This document shows positions 51,523 to 61,399 of a stretch of DNA of 62,483 bases, piece after piece. A program made the position numbers and the translations under genes. Source of the DNA: Shimia aestuarii. GTDB taxonomy: Bacteria; Pseudomonadota; Alphaproteobacteria; Rhodobacterales; Rhodobacteraceae. The stretch spans positions 1-62,483 of the forward strand of contig NZ_JAKVRD010000022.1 in NCBI RefSeq assembly GCF_022814865.1, in the 5' to 3' direction. Each line of letters begins with the position of its first letter. Within the stretch, counting starts at the first letter, position 1. The notes below the pieces were generated by a model that was not told where the DNA came from, made no database searches, and saw only the letters and a list, made by a program, of their open reading frames with translations.

Positions 51523-51990
51523 ATGGATGAAAAACTCGATCAAATTGACCGCCGCATTCTCGACCTTGCCCAACGCGACGGTGCGCTGTCGCAACGCGAG
51601 ATGGCCGAGCGCATCGGCCTGTCCCAAAACGCCCTTTGGCGGAGGTTGCATCGGCTTGAGGAGACGGGCCTTCTTCTCGGCGCGCGCCGCCGGGTCGATG
51701 CGGAGCGCCTTGGCCTCGATCTGACGGTCTTCGTCATGGTCCGCACCCGCAACCATTCCGACGACTGGATCGAGGCCTTCCGCGCCCATGTCGCCCGCAT
51801 CCCCGAAGTGGCCGAGATGCACCGGATCGGCGGCGACTGGGACTATATGCTCAAGGTCGTCACCCGCGGCATGTCCGGGTATGACAGCGTCTACAAGCGC
51901 CTTACCAAGGGGATCGAACTTGAAACCGTCACCGGCTTCTTCTCGATGGAAACCATGCTCGAGGACCGCCCCCTCGACGTGTTTGGCTAG
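51523..51990 (+). CDS. Lrp/AsnC-family transcriptional regulator
   Basis: A 155-residue regulator. The N-terminal HTH reads DQIDRRILDLAQRDGALSQRE and IGLSQNALWRRLHRLEETGLL. The C-terminal RAM/AsnC ligand domain has DLTVFVMVRT and MHRIGGDWDYMLKVVTRGMSGYDSVY. It is divergent from the class V aminotransferase with a 110-bp AT-rich gap, the classic layout for a local Lrp-type activator responding to an amino acid substrate. Confidence 0.9.
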   Translation: MDEKLDQIDRRILDLAQRDGALSQREMAERIGLSQNALWRRLHRLEETGLLLGARRRVDAERLGLDLTVFVMVRTRNHSDDWIEAFRAHVARIPEVAEMHRIGGDWDYMLKVVTRGMSGYDSVYKRLTKGIELETVTGFFSMETMLEDRPLDVFG

Positions 51991-52032
51991 GCCCTGTCAC
52001 AAAACATTCACCGCCAAGAGCCACATATGGGC

Positions 52033-52071
52033 TTGAGAATCGGACAACATATCAATAATTCCTGAAATATG
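52033..52071 (+). promoter_or_regulatory. ars promoter and inverted repeat overlapping the arsR start
   Basis: TTGAGA at 52033-52038 and AATAAT at 52054-52059 make a possible -35/-10 pair with a short 15-bp spacer. CATAT at 52048-52052 and ATATG at 52067-52071 are inverted arms whose second half contains the arsR start codon. No Shine-Dalgarno precedes the ATG, so a leaderless arsR transcript is likely. The inverted repeat is a candidate ArsR operator. Confidence 0.4.
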
Positions 52072-52401
52072 GAAAAGAACGACGCCCTCGCAGCCTTCTC
52101 GGCCCTGAGCCAGCCCACACGCCTTGACGTGTTTCGCCTGCTGGTCGAAGTCGGTGAGGCAGGGATGAGTGCAGGTGACATCGCCACCGCCCTCGACGTG
52201 CGCCAGAACACGCTCTCGGCCAACCTCTCGGTGCTCCTGCATGCAGGGCTCGTGCGCAACCTGCGCGAAGGGCGCAGCATCCGCTATTTCGCCGATACCG
52301 ACGGCCTGCGCGGCCTTCTGGGCTATCTCCTGCGCGACTGCTGTGGCGGGCGCCCCGAAATCTGTGACCCCCTCATCGAAGACATCGCCTGTAGCTGCTG
52401 A
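52069..52401 (+). CDS. arsR: Arsenic-responsive ArsR repressor
   Basis: A 110-residue winged-helix repressor. The DNA-binding part is AFSALSQPTRLDVFRLLV, followed by ALDVRQNTLSANLSVLLHAGLV. The usual alpha-3 C-V-C-x2-C arsenite site is absent (the recognition helix has VRQNTLS). Instead Cys91, Cys92 and Cys99 (RDCCGGRPEIC) near the C terminus plus Cys108 and Cys110 can bind As(III), like the C-terminal-site ArsR of Acidithiobacillus ferrooxidans. It would release the ars promoter on arsenite binding. First gene of arsR-arsC-acr3-GAPDH-arsJ. Confidence 0.9.
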   Translation: MEKNDALAAFSALSQPTRLDVFRLLVEVGEAGMSAGDIATALDVRQNTLSANLSVLLHAGLVRNLREGRSIRYFADTDGLRGLLGYLLRDCCGGRPEICDPLIEDIACSC

Positions 52402-52413
52402 AAGGGCTTCAAG

Positions 52414-52929
52414 ATGACTGACACGACCTACAATGTGCTTTTCCTCTGCACCGGAAACTCCGCCCGCTCCCTCATGGCCGAGGCCATCCTCGCGCGTGAG
52501 GCACCGGGCCGGTTCCGCGCCTTTTCCGCCGGGTCCAACCCGCGCGGCGCACCACACCCCTATACAATCGACCTCCTCAAAGGGTTGAACCACGACACAG
52601 GCTTTGCCCGCTCCAAGAGCTGGGATGAATTCGCGAGGCCCGACGCGCCGAAGATGGATTTCGTCTTTACCGTTTGTGACAAGGCTGCCGCGGAAACCTG
52701 CCCGGTCTGGCCCGGTCAACCGATGAACGCCCATTGGGGCGTGCCGGACCCGACACAGGCCATCGGCAGCGAGGCCGAAAAACGCGTCGCCTTTACCGAA
52801 ACCTACCGGATGCTGCGCAATCGCATCTCGATCTTCACCAACCTGCCGCTGGACACGCTCGACCGTTTCGCCCTGCAAGAGCGTCTCGACGAGATCGGCA
52901 AGGACACGGCACTCTCGGAGGACGTATGA
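52414..52929 (+). CDS. arsC: Arsenate reductase, low-molecular-weight phosphatase type
   Basis: A 171-residue protein with the LMW-PTP active-site loop [19 protein letters not shown] (Cys12, C-x5-R-S) and a downstream Cys pair in [13 protein letters not shown] that forms the redox relay of thioredoxin-coupled arsenate reductases. The C terminus is about 30 residues longer than B. subtilis ArsC. It reduces arsenate to arsenite for export by the next gene product. It follows arsR by 12 bp and overlaps acr3 by 4 bp. Confidence 0.9.
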   Translation: MTDTTYNVLFLCTGNSARSLMAEAILAREAPGRFRAFSAGSNPRGAPHPYTIDLLKGLNHDTGFARSKSWDEFARPDAPKMDFVFTVCDKAAAETCPVWPGQPMNAHWGVPDPTQAIGSEAEKRVAFTETYRMLRNRISIFTNLPLDTLDRFALQERLDEIGKDTALSEDV

Positions 52930-53975
52930 GCACTTCTGATCAGGTCGACGCCGGGCTCGGCACCTTTGAACGCCTCCTCTCCCTCTGGGTCGCCCTCGCC
53001 ATCGCGGCGGGGCTGATCCTCGGGAGCCTGATCCCCGGCGTTTTCGCGACGCTGGCCGCGATGGAGGTCGCCTCGGTCAACCTTCCCGTGGCGGTGTTGA
53101 TCTGGGCGATGGTCTACCCGATGATGGTCGGCGTCGATTTCGGTGCGCTCTCTCATATCGGGGAACGCCCCAAGGGCCTTGTCATCACGCTCGTCGTCAA
53201 CTGGCTCATCAAGCCCTTTACCATGGCCGCGCTTGGCGTCCTGTTCTTCAACTATGTCTTTGCAGGCCTGATCCCGCCGGATGATGCGCAGGCCTATCTT
53301 GCCGGGGTGATCCTCCTTGGTGCCGCGCCTTGCACGGCGATGGTGTTCGTCTGGTCCAACCTGACGCGCGGCGATGCGACCTATACGCTCGTGCAGGTGA
53401 GCGTGAATGACGTGGTGATGGTCTTTGCCTTCGCCCCGATCGTCGCCTTTCTCTTGGGCGTAAGCGACATCACCGTGCCTTGGGAAACCCTGATCCTCTC
53501 GGTCGTCCTCTACGTGCTTTTGCCGCTCGCGGCAGGACTGCTGACGCGCCGTAGCCTCGTCAAACAGGGCGGGGAGGCCGCCGTGGACGCCTTCAAGGCC
53601 CGCGTAGCGCCCTTCTCGATCACCGGCCTTCTGGTGACCGTGGTTCTCCTCTTCGGGTTTCAGGGGCAGGTGATCCTCGACCGCCCGCTCGTGATCCTCT
53701 TGATCGCGATCCCGCTTTTGATCCAGTCTTATGGCATCTTCTTTGTCGCCTATGGCGCGGCGAAACTCTGGCGCGTGCCGTTTAATGTCGCCGCGCCCTG
53801 TGCTCTGATCGGCACATCGAACTTCTTTGAACTGGCGGTCGCCGTGGCGATCTCGCTGTTCGGCCTCGGCTCCGGGGCGGCATTGGCCACGGTGGTCGGC
53901 GTGCTCGTCGAAGTGCCCGTGATGCTCTCGCTTGTCGCCTTCGCCAACCGGACGCGCGGCTGGTTCCCGAATTAA
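52926..53975 (+). CDS. acr3: Arsenite efflux permease Acr3
   Basis: A 349-residue membrane protein with about ten helices (BART/Acr3 family). It has [39 protein letters not shown] with the conserved Cys of helix 4, and [16 protein letters not shown] with the conserved Glu of helix 9. It extrudes arsenite using the proton gradient. The ATG at 52926 overlaps the arsC stop (ATGA) and begins [20 protein letters not shown]; a longer frame to 52734 runs inside arsC and is rejected. Confidence 0.93.
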   Translation: MSTSDQVDAGLGTFERLLSLWVALAIAAGLILGSLIPGVFATLAAMEVASVNLPVAVLIWAMVYPMMVGVDFGALSHIGERPKGLVITLVVNWLIKPFTMAALGVLFFNYVFAGLIPPDDAQAYLAGVILLGAAPCTAMVFVWSNLTRGDATYTLVQVSVNDVVMVFAFAPIVAFLLGVSDITVPWETLILSVVLYVLLPLAAGLLTRRSLVKQGGEAAVDAFKARVAPFSITGLLVTVVLLFGFQGQVILDRPLVILLIAIPLLIQSYGIFFVAYGAAKLWRVPFNVAAPCALIGTSNFFELAVAVAISLFGLGSGAALATVVGVLVEVPVMLSLVAFANRTRGWFPN

Positions 53976-53987
53976 AGGACGAACTCA

Positions 53988-54998
53988 ATGACTAAAATCG
54001 CCATCAATGGCCTCGGCCGCATGGGCAAACTCGTGATCCGGAGCTTCTTTGACGTCGGCATCGACGCCGAGATCGTGCTTCTCAACGATGGGATGGGCGA
54101 TGCTGAACTGCACGCGCATCTTCTCGAATTCGACACGGTGCATGGCCGCTGGCGCGCGGATTTCGCCCATGACGACGAAAGCATCACGATCGACGGCCAG
54201 AAGATGCGCTTCACCTCGACGCGCGACCTCTCGGAGCTGCCGCTGAAAGAGCTCGGCGTCGATCTCGTCGTGGATTGCACTGGCGCGTTCAAGACCAACG
54301 CAAAGCTTCAACCCTATTTCGATGCGGGTGTGAAAAAGGTCGTGGTGTCGGCCCCTGTGAAAGAGGACGATGTGGCCAATATCGTCTATGGCGTGAACCA
54401 CGAGATTTACGACGCAGAGGCCCACAATGTCATCACCGCCGCCTCCTGCACCACCAACTGCATCGCGCCCATCGTCAAGGTGATCCGTGAAAAACTCGGC
54501 ATCGAAGAGGCGTCCTTTACGACGATCCATGACGTGACCAATACTCAGGTCATCGTGGACCGCGCCCACAAGGATCCGCGCCGTGCCCGGTCTGCGCTCA
54601 ATTCCCTGATCCCGACGACCACGGGTTCGGCCAAGGCCATCATTCAGATTTTCCCCGACCTTGAGGGCAAGATCGACGGCCATGCCGTGCGCGTGCCGCT
54701 TCTCAATGCCTCGCTGACCGATATCGTTTTCAACGTCTCGCGCGAAACAACGGCGGAAGAGGTCAATGCCATGCTCGAAGAGGCTGCGAATAGCGATCTT
54801 GACGGCATCCTTGGTTACGAGACGCGGCCGCTGGTCTCCTGCGACTATACCAATGACGACCGCTCGACGATTGTCGATGCGCTCTCGACCCGTGTGATTG
54901 GCGGCAAACACGTCAAGATTTACGCGTGGTATGACAATGAATGGGGCTATGCGTGGCGTCTTGCTGACGTGACCCGCATGGTCGTCGATACGCTCTGA
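53988..54998 (+). CDS. ArsJ-associated glyceraldehyde-3-phosphate dehydrogenase
   Basis: A 336-residue GAPDH: KIAINGLGRMGKLVIRSFF at the N terminus, VDCTGAF, the catalytic Cys154 in AASCTTNCIAPIVKVI and WYDNEWGYAWRL near the C terminus. In arsJ-linked operons such an enzyme uses arsenate in place of phosphate to make 1-arseno-3-phosphoglycerate, which ArsJ exports. Its place between acr3 and arsJ supports this role rather than central glycolysis. Spacing is 12 bp to acr3 and 13 bp to arsJ. Confidence 0.92.
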   Translation: MTKIAINGLGRMGKLVIRSFFDVGIDAEIVLLNDGMGDAELHAHLLEFDTVHGRWRADFAHDDESITIDGQKMRFTSTRDLSELPLKELGVDLVVDCTGAFKTNAKLQPYFDAGVKKVVVSAPVKEDDVANIVYGVNHEIYDAEAHNVITAASCTTNCIAPIVKVIREKLGIEEASFTTIHDVTNTQVIVDRAHKDPRRARSALNSLIPTTTGSAKAIIQIFPDLEGKIDGHAVRVPLLNASLTDIVFNVSRETTAEEVNAMLEEAANSDLDGILGYETRPLVSCDYTNDDRSTIVDALSTRVIGGKHVKIYAWYDNEWGYAWRLADVTRMVVDTL

Positions 54999-55011
54999 TC
55001 GGACTCTCGCC

Positions 55012-56280
55012 ATGACCGCCGCACCGCACCGCCCCGAAGGGCTTGCCGCCTATATCACGGTGACCGCCGCCTATTGGGCCTTCATGCTCACCGACGGGGC
55101 GCTGCGGATGCTGGTCCTGCTGCATTTCCACACACTCGGTTTTTCGCCGGTGCAGCTCGCCTATCTCTTTATCCTCTACGAGGTGATGGGCGTGGTGACG
55201 AACCTCTCTGCAGGTTGGCTCGCGGCGCGGTTTGGACTGACCTCGACGCTCTATGCCGGGCTCGGGCTTCAGATCATTGCGCTCATTGCACTAGCGCAAC
55301 TCGATCCCACATGGTCGCTCACCACCTCCGTTGTCTTCGTGATGGTCGTGCAAGGCCTCTCCGGCGTGGCTAAGGATCTCGCCAAGATGTCCGCCAAATC
55401 TGCCGTGAAACTCCTCGCACCCGAAGGCGAGGGGGGCTTGTTCAAATGGGTCGCTGTCCTGACTGGATCGAAGAACGCGGTGAAGGGGCTTGGCTTTCTT
55501 CTCGGTGCGGTGATCCTCGCGGTTTGGGGATTTCAGGCCTCGGTCTGGGTCATGGCTGCCGTACTTGCCGTCATCCTCGTCGGTGTCATCGCCTTCATGC
55601 CGCCGGGCCTGCCGCAGGGCAAGAAATCCGCCAAGTTCAGCCATGTCTTTTCCAAGGACCAGAACGTCAACCGGCTCTCGCTTGCCCGCATGTTCCTCTT
55701 TGGGGCGCGCGATGTGTGGTTCGTGGTCGGCATCCCGATCTATTTCTATGCCGTCCTCTCGGATGGCTCCGAGGAGGGCAACCGCGCCGCCTTCTTCATC
55801 ATCGGTACTTTCATGGCCGCTTGGATCATCCTATATGGGTTTGTTCAGGGCCTCGCCCCGAAGCTCCTGAAGGCCAAGACCGCCACCACGCCCGAGATCA
55901 CCCGCAAGGCGATCCTCTGGGTCGCCGTCCTGACGTTGATCCCGCTCGCGCTTGCCGCCGCCGTCTATGCCAATCTGCCCGGCCTGACACCGATCCTCGT
56001 CGCAGGGCTTCTCGTCTTCGGCTTTGTCTTTGCGGTGAATTCCTCGGTCCATTCCTACCTTATCCTCGCCTTCACCACGGGCGAGCGGGTGACGATGGAT
56101 GTGGGGTTCTACTACATGTCCAACGCCGCAGGCCGCCTGATCGGCACGCTCTTGTCGGGGCTCTCCTACCAACTCGGCGGGCTTCCCCTCTGCCTCCTGA
56201 CCGCCGCCCTCATGGCCGCGGCCTCGACATTGGCGGCAAACCGGCTCCGGTCCGTGACGGCAAACACGTATCCCGCTTGA
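55012..56280 (+). CDS. arsJ: Organoarsenical efflux MFS transporter ArsJ
   Basis: A 422-residue major facilitator protein with about twelve helices. VTAAYWAFMLTDGALRMLVL is the first helix, and LGFSPVQLAYLFILYEVMGV and LAKMSAKSAVKLLAPEGEGG form the loops typical of ArsJ. It exports 1-arseno-3-phosphoglycerate, which then breaks down outside to arsenate and 3-phosphoglycerate. Identification rests on family motifs and on the directly preceding GAPDH gene. It ends the arsenic operon 32 bp before lepA. Confidence 0.9.
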   Translation: MTAAPHRPEGLAAYITVTAAYWAFMLTDGALRMLVLLHFHTLGFSPVQLAYLFILYEVMGVVTNLSAGWLAARFGLTSTLYAGLGLQIIALIALAQLDPTWSLTTSVVFVMVVQGLSGVAKDLAKMSAKSAVKLLAPEGEGGLFKWVAVLTGSKNAVKGLGFLLGAVILAVWGFQASVWVMAAVLAVILVGVIAFMPPGLPQGKKSAKFSHVFSKDQNVNRLSLARMFLFGARDVWFVVGIPIYFYAVLSDGSEEGNRAAFFIIGTFMAAWIILYGFVQGLAPKLLKAKTATTPEITRKAILWVAVLTLIPLALAAAVYANLPGLTPILVAGLLVFGFVFAVNSSVHSYLILAFTTGERVTMDVGFYYMSNAAGRLIGTLLSGLSYQLGGLPLCLLTAALMAAASTLAANRLRSVTANTYPA

Positions 56281-56312
56281 CCAAACCCTGATTTGCGCTC
56301 ATATGCCGATCC

Positions 56313-58104
<1,792 letters not shown>

Positions 58105-58112
<8 letters not shown>

Positions 58113-58881
58113 GGCAGCCCCCTTTCGGGAAAAGCTTCTACTGCTTTGGCGATGGGGTAGGCCTTGTCATCGCGAGTTCTACCAGACAGAGACCGAATTG
58201 GGGCTGGTCACTCCTTCAAGAAACGAAGCGGCAGCGCTCGATGCGCTGCACGACATCACTTCGGTTCTTACCGCACATCACGCCCTCCATCACGTCTGCG
58301 ATGGCACCTTGCTTGGCATTGTGCGTGAAGGTGGCTTCATCGCTGATGACAACGATATCGATTTTCGGGTTGATCGTTCGGCCCTGACCGACGATCTGGT
58401 ATTGGCCCTGCAAACTGCGGGATTTACCTTATTCAAACGCAGCTCTGTCAAAGGACATCTCGCGAGCATTGGCCTTGCCCGTGATGGCATTGCCGTTGAT
58501 CTCTACGGCACAGATTTCTCTGCTGGTGCGGCTGTCTTTCATATCATCTACAAGGACGGCTACCTCACGTATCGCGTCCCCTTCCATGGGGTTGAAGAAC
58601 GTGTGTTCAGAAACCTGTCTCTTTCCGTACCAAAGAGAGCCGAGGCAGATCTCATCGCATGCTACGGCGCGACGTGGCAAACGCCGATCTCCGCTTGGGA
58701 TGGTGTATTCGATCATCGGGCCCTTCTGTGCTGTACAGGCGGGCTAAAGACCCTGTTTTCGGCCGCGTACAAATTTCAGGATGCAAGATCTCCCAATGGC
58801 AAACCCCTTAAGGGTTGGTCCGCCCTGCGCGGCGCTTTTCGGGCCATCTTCTGGTTGCGACTGCGCGCTCCAGAGACCTGA
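58105..58881 (+). CDS. LicD-like nucleotidyltransferase-fold protein
   Basis: A 258-residue protein with the LicD/FKRP-type motif [26 protein letters not shown], whose D-x-D pair would bind metal and nucleotide, and a later [10 protein letters not shown]. LicD proteins transfer phosphocholine or other phospho-groups to surface glycans. The substrate is unknown, and it could be a capsule or lipopolysaccharide decorator. Codon use and base composition look less GC-rich than lepA, hinting at a different history. The ATG at 58105 lies inside the lepA end (8-bp overlap). The C terminus is basic and hydrophobic, possibly membrane-associated. Confidence 0.78.
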
Positions 58882-58894
58882 CGCGGGGCAGATG

Positions 58895-58920
58895 AAAAAG
58901 GCGGGGACATGCCCCGCCTT
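58895..58920 (-). terminator. Rho-independent terminator of the entericidin gene
   Basis: AAGGCGGGG at 58898-58906 pairs perfectly with CCCCGCCTT at 58912-58920 around a 5-nt loop. Read on the minus strand it is followed by a T-run (AAAAA at 58895-58899 on the plus strand). It lies 24 bp beyond the entericidin stop and may also stop plus-strand transcripts from lepA. Confidence 0.8.
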
Positions 58921-58944
58921 GTTGCTGAACCTTGTGGCGTCACC

Positions 58945-59082
58945 TCAAAGGTCGTCCTGAACCTCTTCGGCGGTGTCGCTGATCGCGTCGCCGGCGTTCT
59001 CGAGGTCTTGACCGGCCCCTTTGGCCGTTTCGCAAGCGGCCAGCGTGACGAGGGCAAGTCCAATCACAAGACACTGTTTCAT
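58945..59082 (-). CDS. Entericidin A/B family lipoprotein
   Basis: A 45-residue lipoprotein: MKQCLVIGLALVTLAACET is a type II signal with lipobox L-A-A-C (Cys17), and the mature part GAGQDLENAGDAISDTAEE is the typical entericidin amphipathic repeat. Entericidins are small outer-membrane-associated toxin/antidote-like lipoproteins of uncertain role. AAGGAG precedes the ATG at 59082; a longer frame to 59232 has no support. It has its own terminator. Confidence 0.88.
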   Translation of the reverse strand: MKQCLVIGLALVTLAACETAKGAGQDLENAGDAISDTAEEVQDDL

Positions 59083-59302
59083 TGCGGTCTCCTTTCTGTT
59101 CGCGTCCTCCATGGCTAGGGCAGGGGGCGAACCGGCTGCAACCGACCGGCGCGGGATCGGCAAGAGTTTGCTTTTTCTGCGAGCAACCTGTGTCGAAAGG
59201 GGAGGCGGCACGCTCTGTCTTGCAGGTTTCATGTTCAGGTTCTTTTCAAACGGGGTCCGGCTGGCCTAGGCTCTGGTCAGACTGCAAACCGGAGGAACCT
59301 AT

Positions 59303-59695
59303 ATGCCCCAGTCACTCGCCGACATGCTCGAAGCCGCGCGTTCTGTTGTCCCCGCGATTTCTGTGCCCGAAGCACAGGCCAAGATTGAGGCGGGGGCGAT
59401 GCTCTTGGATGTGCGCGATGCGCCCGAATTGCAGATGCATGGCCGTGCGCAGGGGGCGCATCACGTGCCGCGCGGCATGCTTGAGTTCCGCGCCGATGCG
59501 GCAAGCCCTTTTCACGATCCCGAGTTCCGCACCGATCGCCCGGTCGTTCTCTATTGTGCCTCTGGTGGGCGGGCCGTTCTGGCGGCGAAGCTTCTCAAGG
59601 ACATGGGCTTTGCCGAGGTCTACAATCTCGGGGGCCTGAAAGACTGGGTCGAGGGCGGCGGACCCGCCTCTGCACCGGTGGACCGTGGTATGTAA
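59303..59695 (+). CDS. Rhodanese-like sulfurtransferase
   Basis: A 130-residue single rhodanese domain: MLLDVRDAPELQMHGRAQGA and the active-site loop VLYCASGGRAVLAAKLL with catalytic Cys, then YNLGGLKDWVEGG. Single-domain rhodaneses move sulfane sulfur, for example from thiosulfate to cyanide or to a protein thiol. GGAGG lies 6-10 nt before the ATG. It stands alone between the divergent entericidin gene and the ACP operon, so no pathway can be assigned. Confidence 0.9.
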   Translation: MPQSLADMLEAARSVVPAISVPEAQAKIEAGAMLLDVRDAPELQMHGRAQGAHHVPRGMLEFRADAASPFHDPEFRTDRPVVLYCASGGRAVLAAKLLKDMGFAEVYNLGGLKDWVEGGGPASAPVDRGM

Positions 59696-59739
59696 GGTCA
59701 TTCTGGTCCGTGTGAGCGGGCCAGAACCCGCACATACGC

Positions 59740-59761
59740 AATACCGACGTAATACCGACGT
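59740..59761. repeat. Tandem 11-bp direct repeat AATACCGACGT
   Basis: Two adjacent exact copies of AATACCGACGT (59740-59750 and 59751-59761) lie between the rhodanese stop and the ACP start. They may be a simple slippage duplication or paired binding sites for a regulator of the ACP operon. Confidence 0.6.
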
Positions 59762-59918
59762 GATACATATGTGATTTTTTGCCGGGTATGGCTGCAAAAA
59801 GCGTGGGTGCGGTGAATTATTGCACAGGGCGCTTCTTGCTGGCATCTTGCGCAAAGCGCCCCTAAACTCGGGGCAACGCATGAAGACAAGGCCCCTGACC
59901 AGGGATGGAAGGCAGGAT

Positions 59919-60191
59919 ATGAGCACCGAAAAAACCGATATTTCCCAAGAGCTTCTTGAACTCGTCGCCCGTGAGGGCATGGTTGATATGTCCGAGATCT
60001 CCCCCGAAAGCCGGCTCGAGGATCTTGATATCCAATCGGCCGATTTCGTCATGATCCTGATGGCCTTGGAAGAGGAATACGGCGTCTACATCTCCGTCGA
60101 CAACGAACTCACCGAAGTCCAAACCGTCCAAGACCTCCTCACCCTCGCCGAGACGAAAATTCGTGAAGGTCAGAAAGACGCCACCGCATGA
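59919..60191 (+). CDS. Acyl carrier protein-like protein
   Basis: A 90-residue acidic, helical protein of the ACP family. The phosphopantetheine attachment region reads LEDLDIQSADFVMILMALEE, with Ser40 in the usual place but with D-I-Q-S-A instead of the common D-S-L, so it is a divergent carrier, not the housekeeping AcpP. The ATG at 59919 has GGCAGGA upstream; the frame extends to 59820 without support. It overlaps the ketosynthase start by 4 bp, so the two are made together and probably interact. Confidence 0.85.
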   Translation: MSTEKTDISQELLELVAREGMVDMSEISPESRLEDLDIQSADFVMILMALEEEYGVYISVDNELTEVQTVQDLLTLAETKIREGQKDATA

Positions 60192-61399
60192 CACGCGTTG
60201 TGGTGACAGGGCTGGGGGCTGTTTCGGCCTGCGGTCTTGGTGCAGACCTTCTTTGGAAAGGCGTGGCCGAGGGGCAGAGCGGTGTCCGGCCCTTGTCGTT
60301 TGAGGCGTTGCCGAACCAGCGTGTTGGGACCGCTGCGCGGCTCTCGGATGAGGACAAGACGCGCGTGACCGAAAGCGAGGGGCACCGAATGCGTGATCCC
60401 GTTGCGCAATATGCCCTTGTCGCAGCGCGTGAGGCGATTGAACAGGCAGGCTTGGGGCCGAACGATTTCGGAGACGAATGCGGCGTCGTGATTGGGTCTG
60501 GCTTTGGTGGCGCCCAAACGCTTGACGATAACTACATCGCCTTTGGTGTGGACAAGAACATGCGGCTTGATCCAATGGCCGTACCGAAGATCATGAACAA
60601 TGCGGCAGCTTCCTGGGTATCGATGGAAACCGGGGCAAGTGGCCCGATTTATAGCCCCTCAACCGCCTGTTCCTCCGCCAGCCAGAGCATTGGGCTTGCA
60701 TATCAACTTATTAAGGCAGGCGCAGTGAAGCGCTGCCTTGCCGGGGGGGCTGAGGCCTGTCTGGTTGGAGGGGTTTTCCGTGTTTGGGAATTGCTCCGGG
60801 TCATGACGGCCGAGAAGAACCGCCCCTTTTCCAAGGACCGAAACGGCATGACCCTAGGGGAGGGCGCAGGGGTCGTGGTGCTCGAGAGCTTTGAAAGTGC
60901 GCAAGCGCGAGGTGCAACAATCATATGTGAGCTCGCCGGCTATGCGACCAACTCTGATGCAGGTGACTTGTTGCGCCCCAACCCGGATCGTGCGGCCGCT
61001 TGTATGAGCGCAGCCCTTGCAGACTCAGGGCTTGAAGCGCGCGACATCGGGTATGTGAACGCGCACGGAACCGGAACGGTTGCGAATGACGTGACCGAAA
61101 CGACTGCATTGAAGACTGTCTTTGGAGATGAGCTTGCGGGGCTTGAGGTGTCTTCGACGAAACCGATTCATGGCCACACGCTCGGCGCCGCTGGTGCGAT
61201 CGAAGCCATCGTTTCGATTCAAGCCCTCAAGAACCAGTTGGCTCCGCCAACCATCAACTTTAACGAGGTCGACCCGAAGATCGGGTTTGATCCGGTTGGG
61301 AATGAGGCCCGGCCACTTCGAACAAAGGCCGTTATGTCGAACTCGCTCGCCTTTGGCGGGGTAAATGCCTCTCTCGTGTTCAAGGCCTTTGATGGTTGA
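60188..61399 (+). CDS. beta-ketoacyl-ACP synthase (KAS II/FabF-like)
   Basis: A 403-residue ketosynthase with the complete Cys-His-His triad: Cys161 in PSTACSSASQSIGLA, His293 in NAHGTGTVANDVTE and His330 in STKPIHGHTLGAAGAIEA. It would condense an acyl chain with malonyl-ACP, presumably carried by the ACP encoded just upstream (4-bp overlap). A dedicated ACP, this KS and a MaoC-type dehydratase in one operon suggest a small specialised fatty-acid or polyketide pathway rather than the main FAS II genes. No ketoreductase, malonyltransferase or thioesterase is adjacent. Confidence 0.9.
   Translation: MTRVVVTGLGAVSACGLGADLLWKGVAEGQSGVRPLSFEALPNQRVGTAARLSDEDKTRVTESEGHRMRDPVAQYALVAAREAIEQAGLGPNDFGDECGVVIGSGFGGAQTLDDNYIAFGVDKNMRLDPMAVPKIMNNAAASWVSMETGASGPIYSPSTACSSASQSIGLAYQLIKAGAVKRCLAGGAEACLVGGVFRVWELLRVMTAEKNRPFSKDRNGMTLGEGAGVVVLESFESAQARGATIICELAGYATNSDAGDLLRPNPDRAAACMSAALADSGLEARDIGYVNAHGTGTVANDVTETTALKTVFGDELAGLEVSSTKPIHGHTLGAAGAIEAIVSIQALKNQLAPPTINFNEVDPKIGFDPVGNEARPLRTKAVMSNSLAFGGVNASLVFKAFDG

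Noticed and set aside
59702..59727. Possible terminator after the rhodanese gene
   Set aside because: TTCTGGTCC pairs with GGGCCAGAA including a wobble, but no T-run follows, so the terminator call is too weak.
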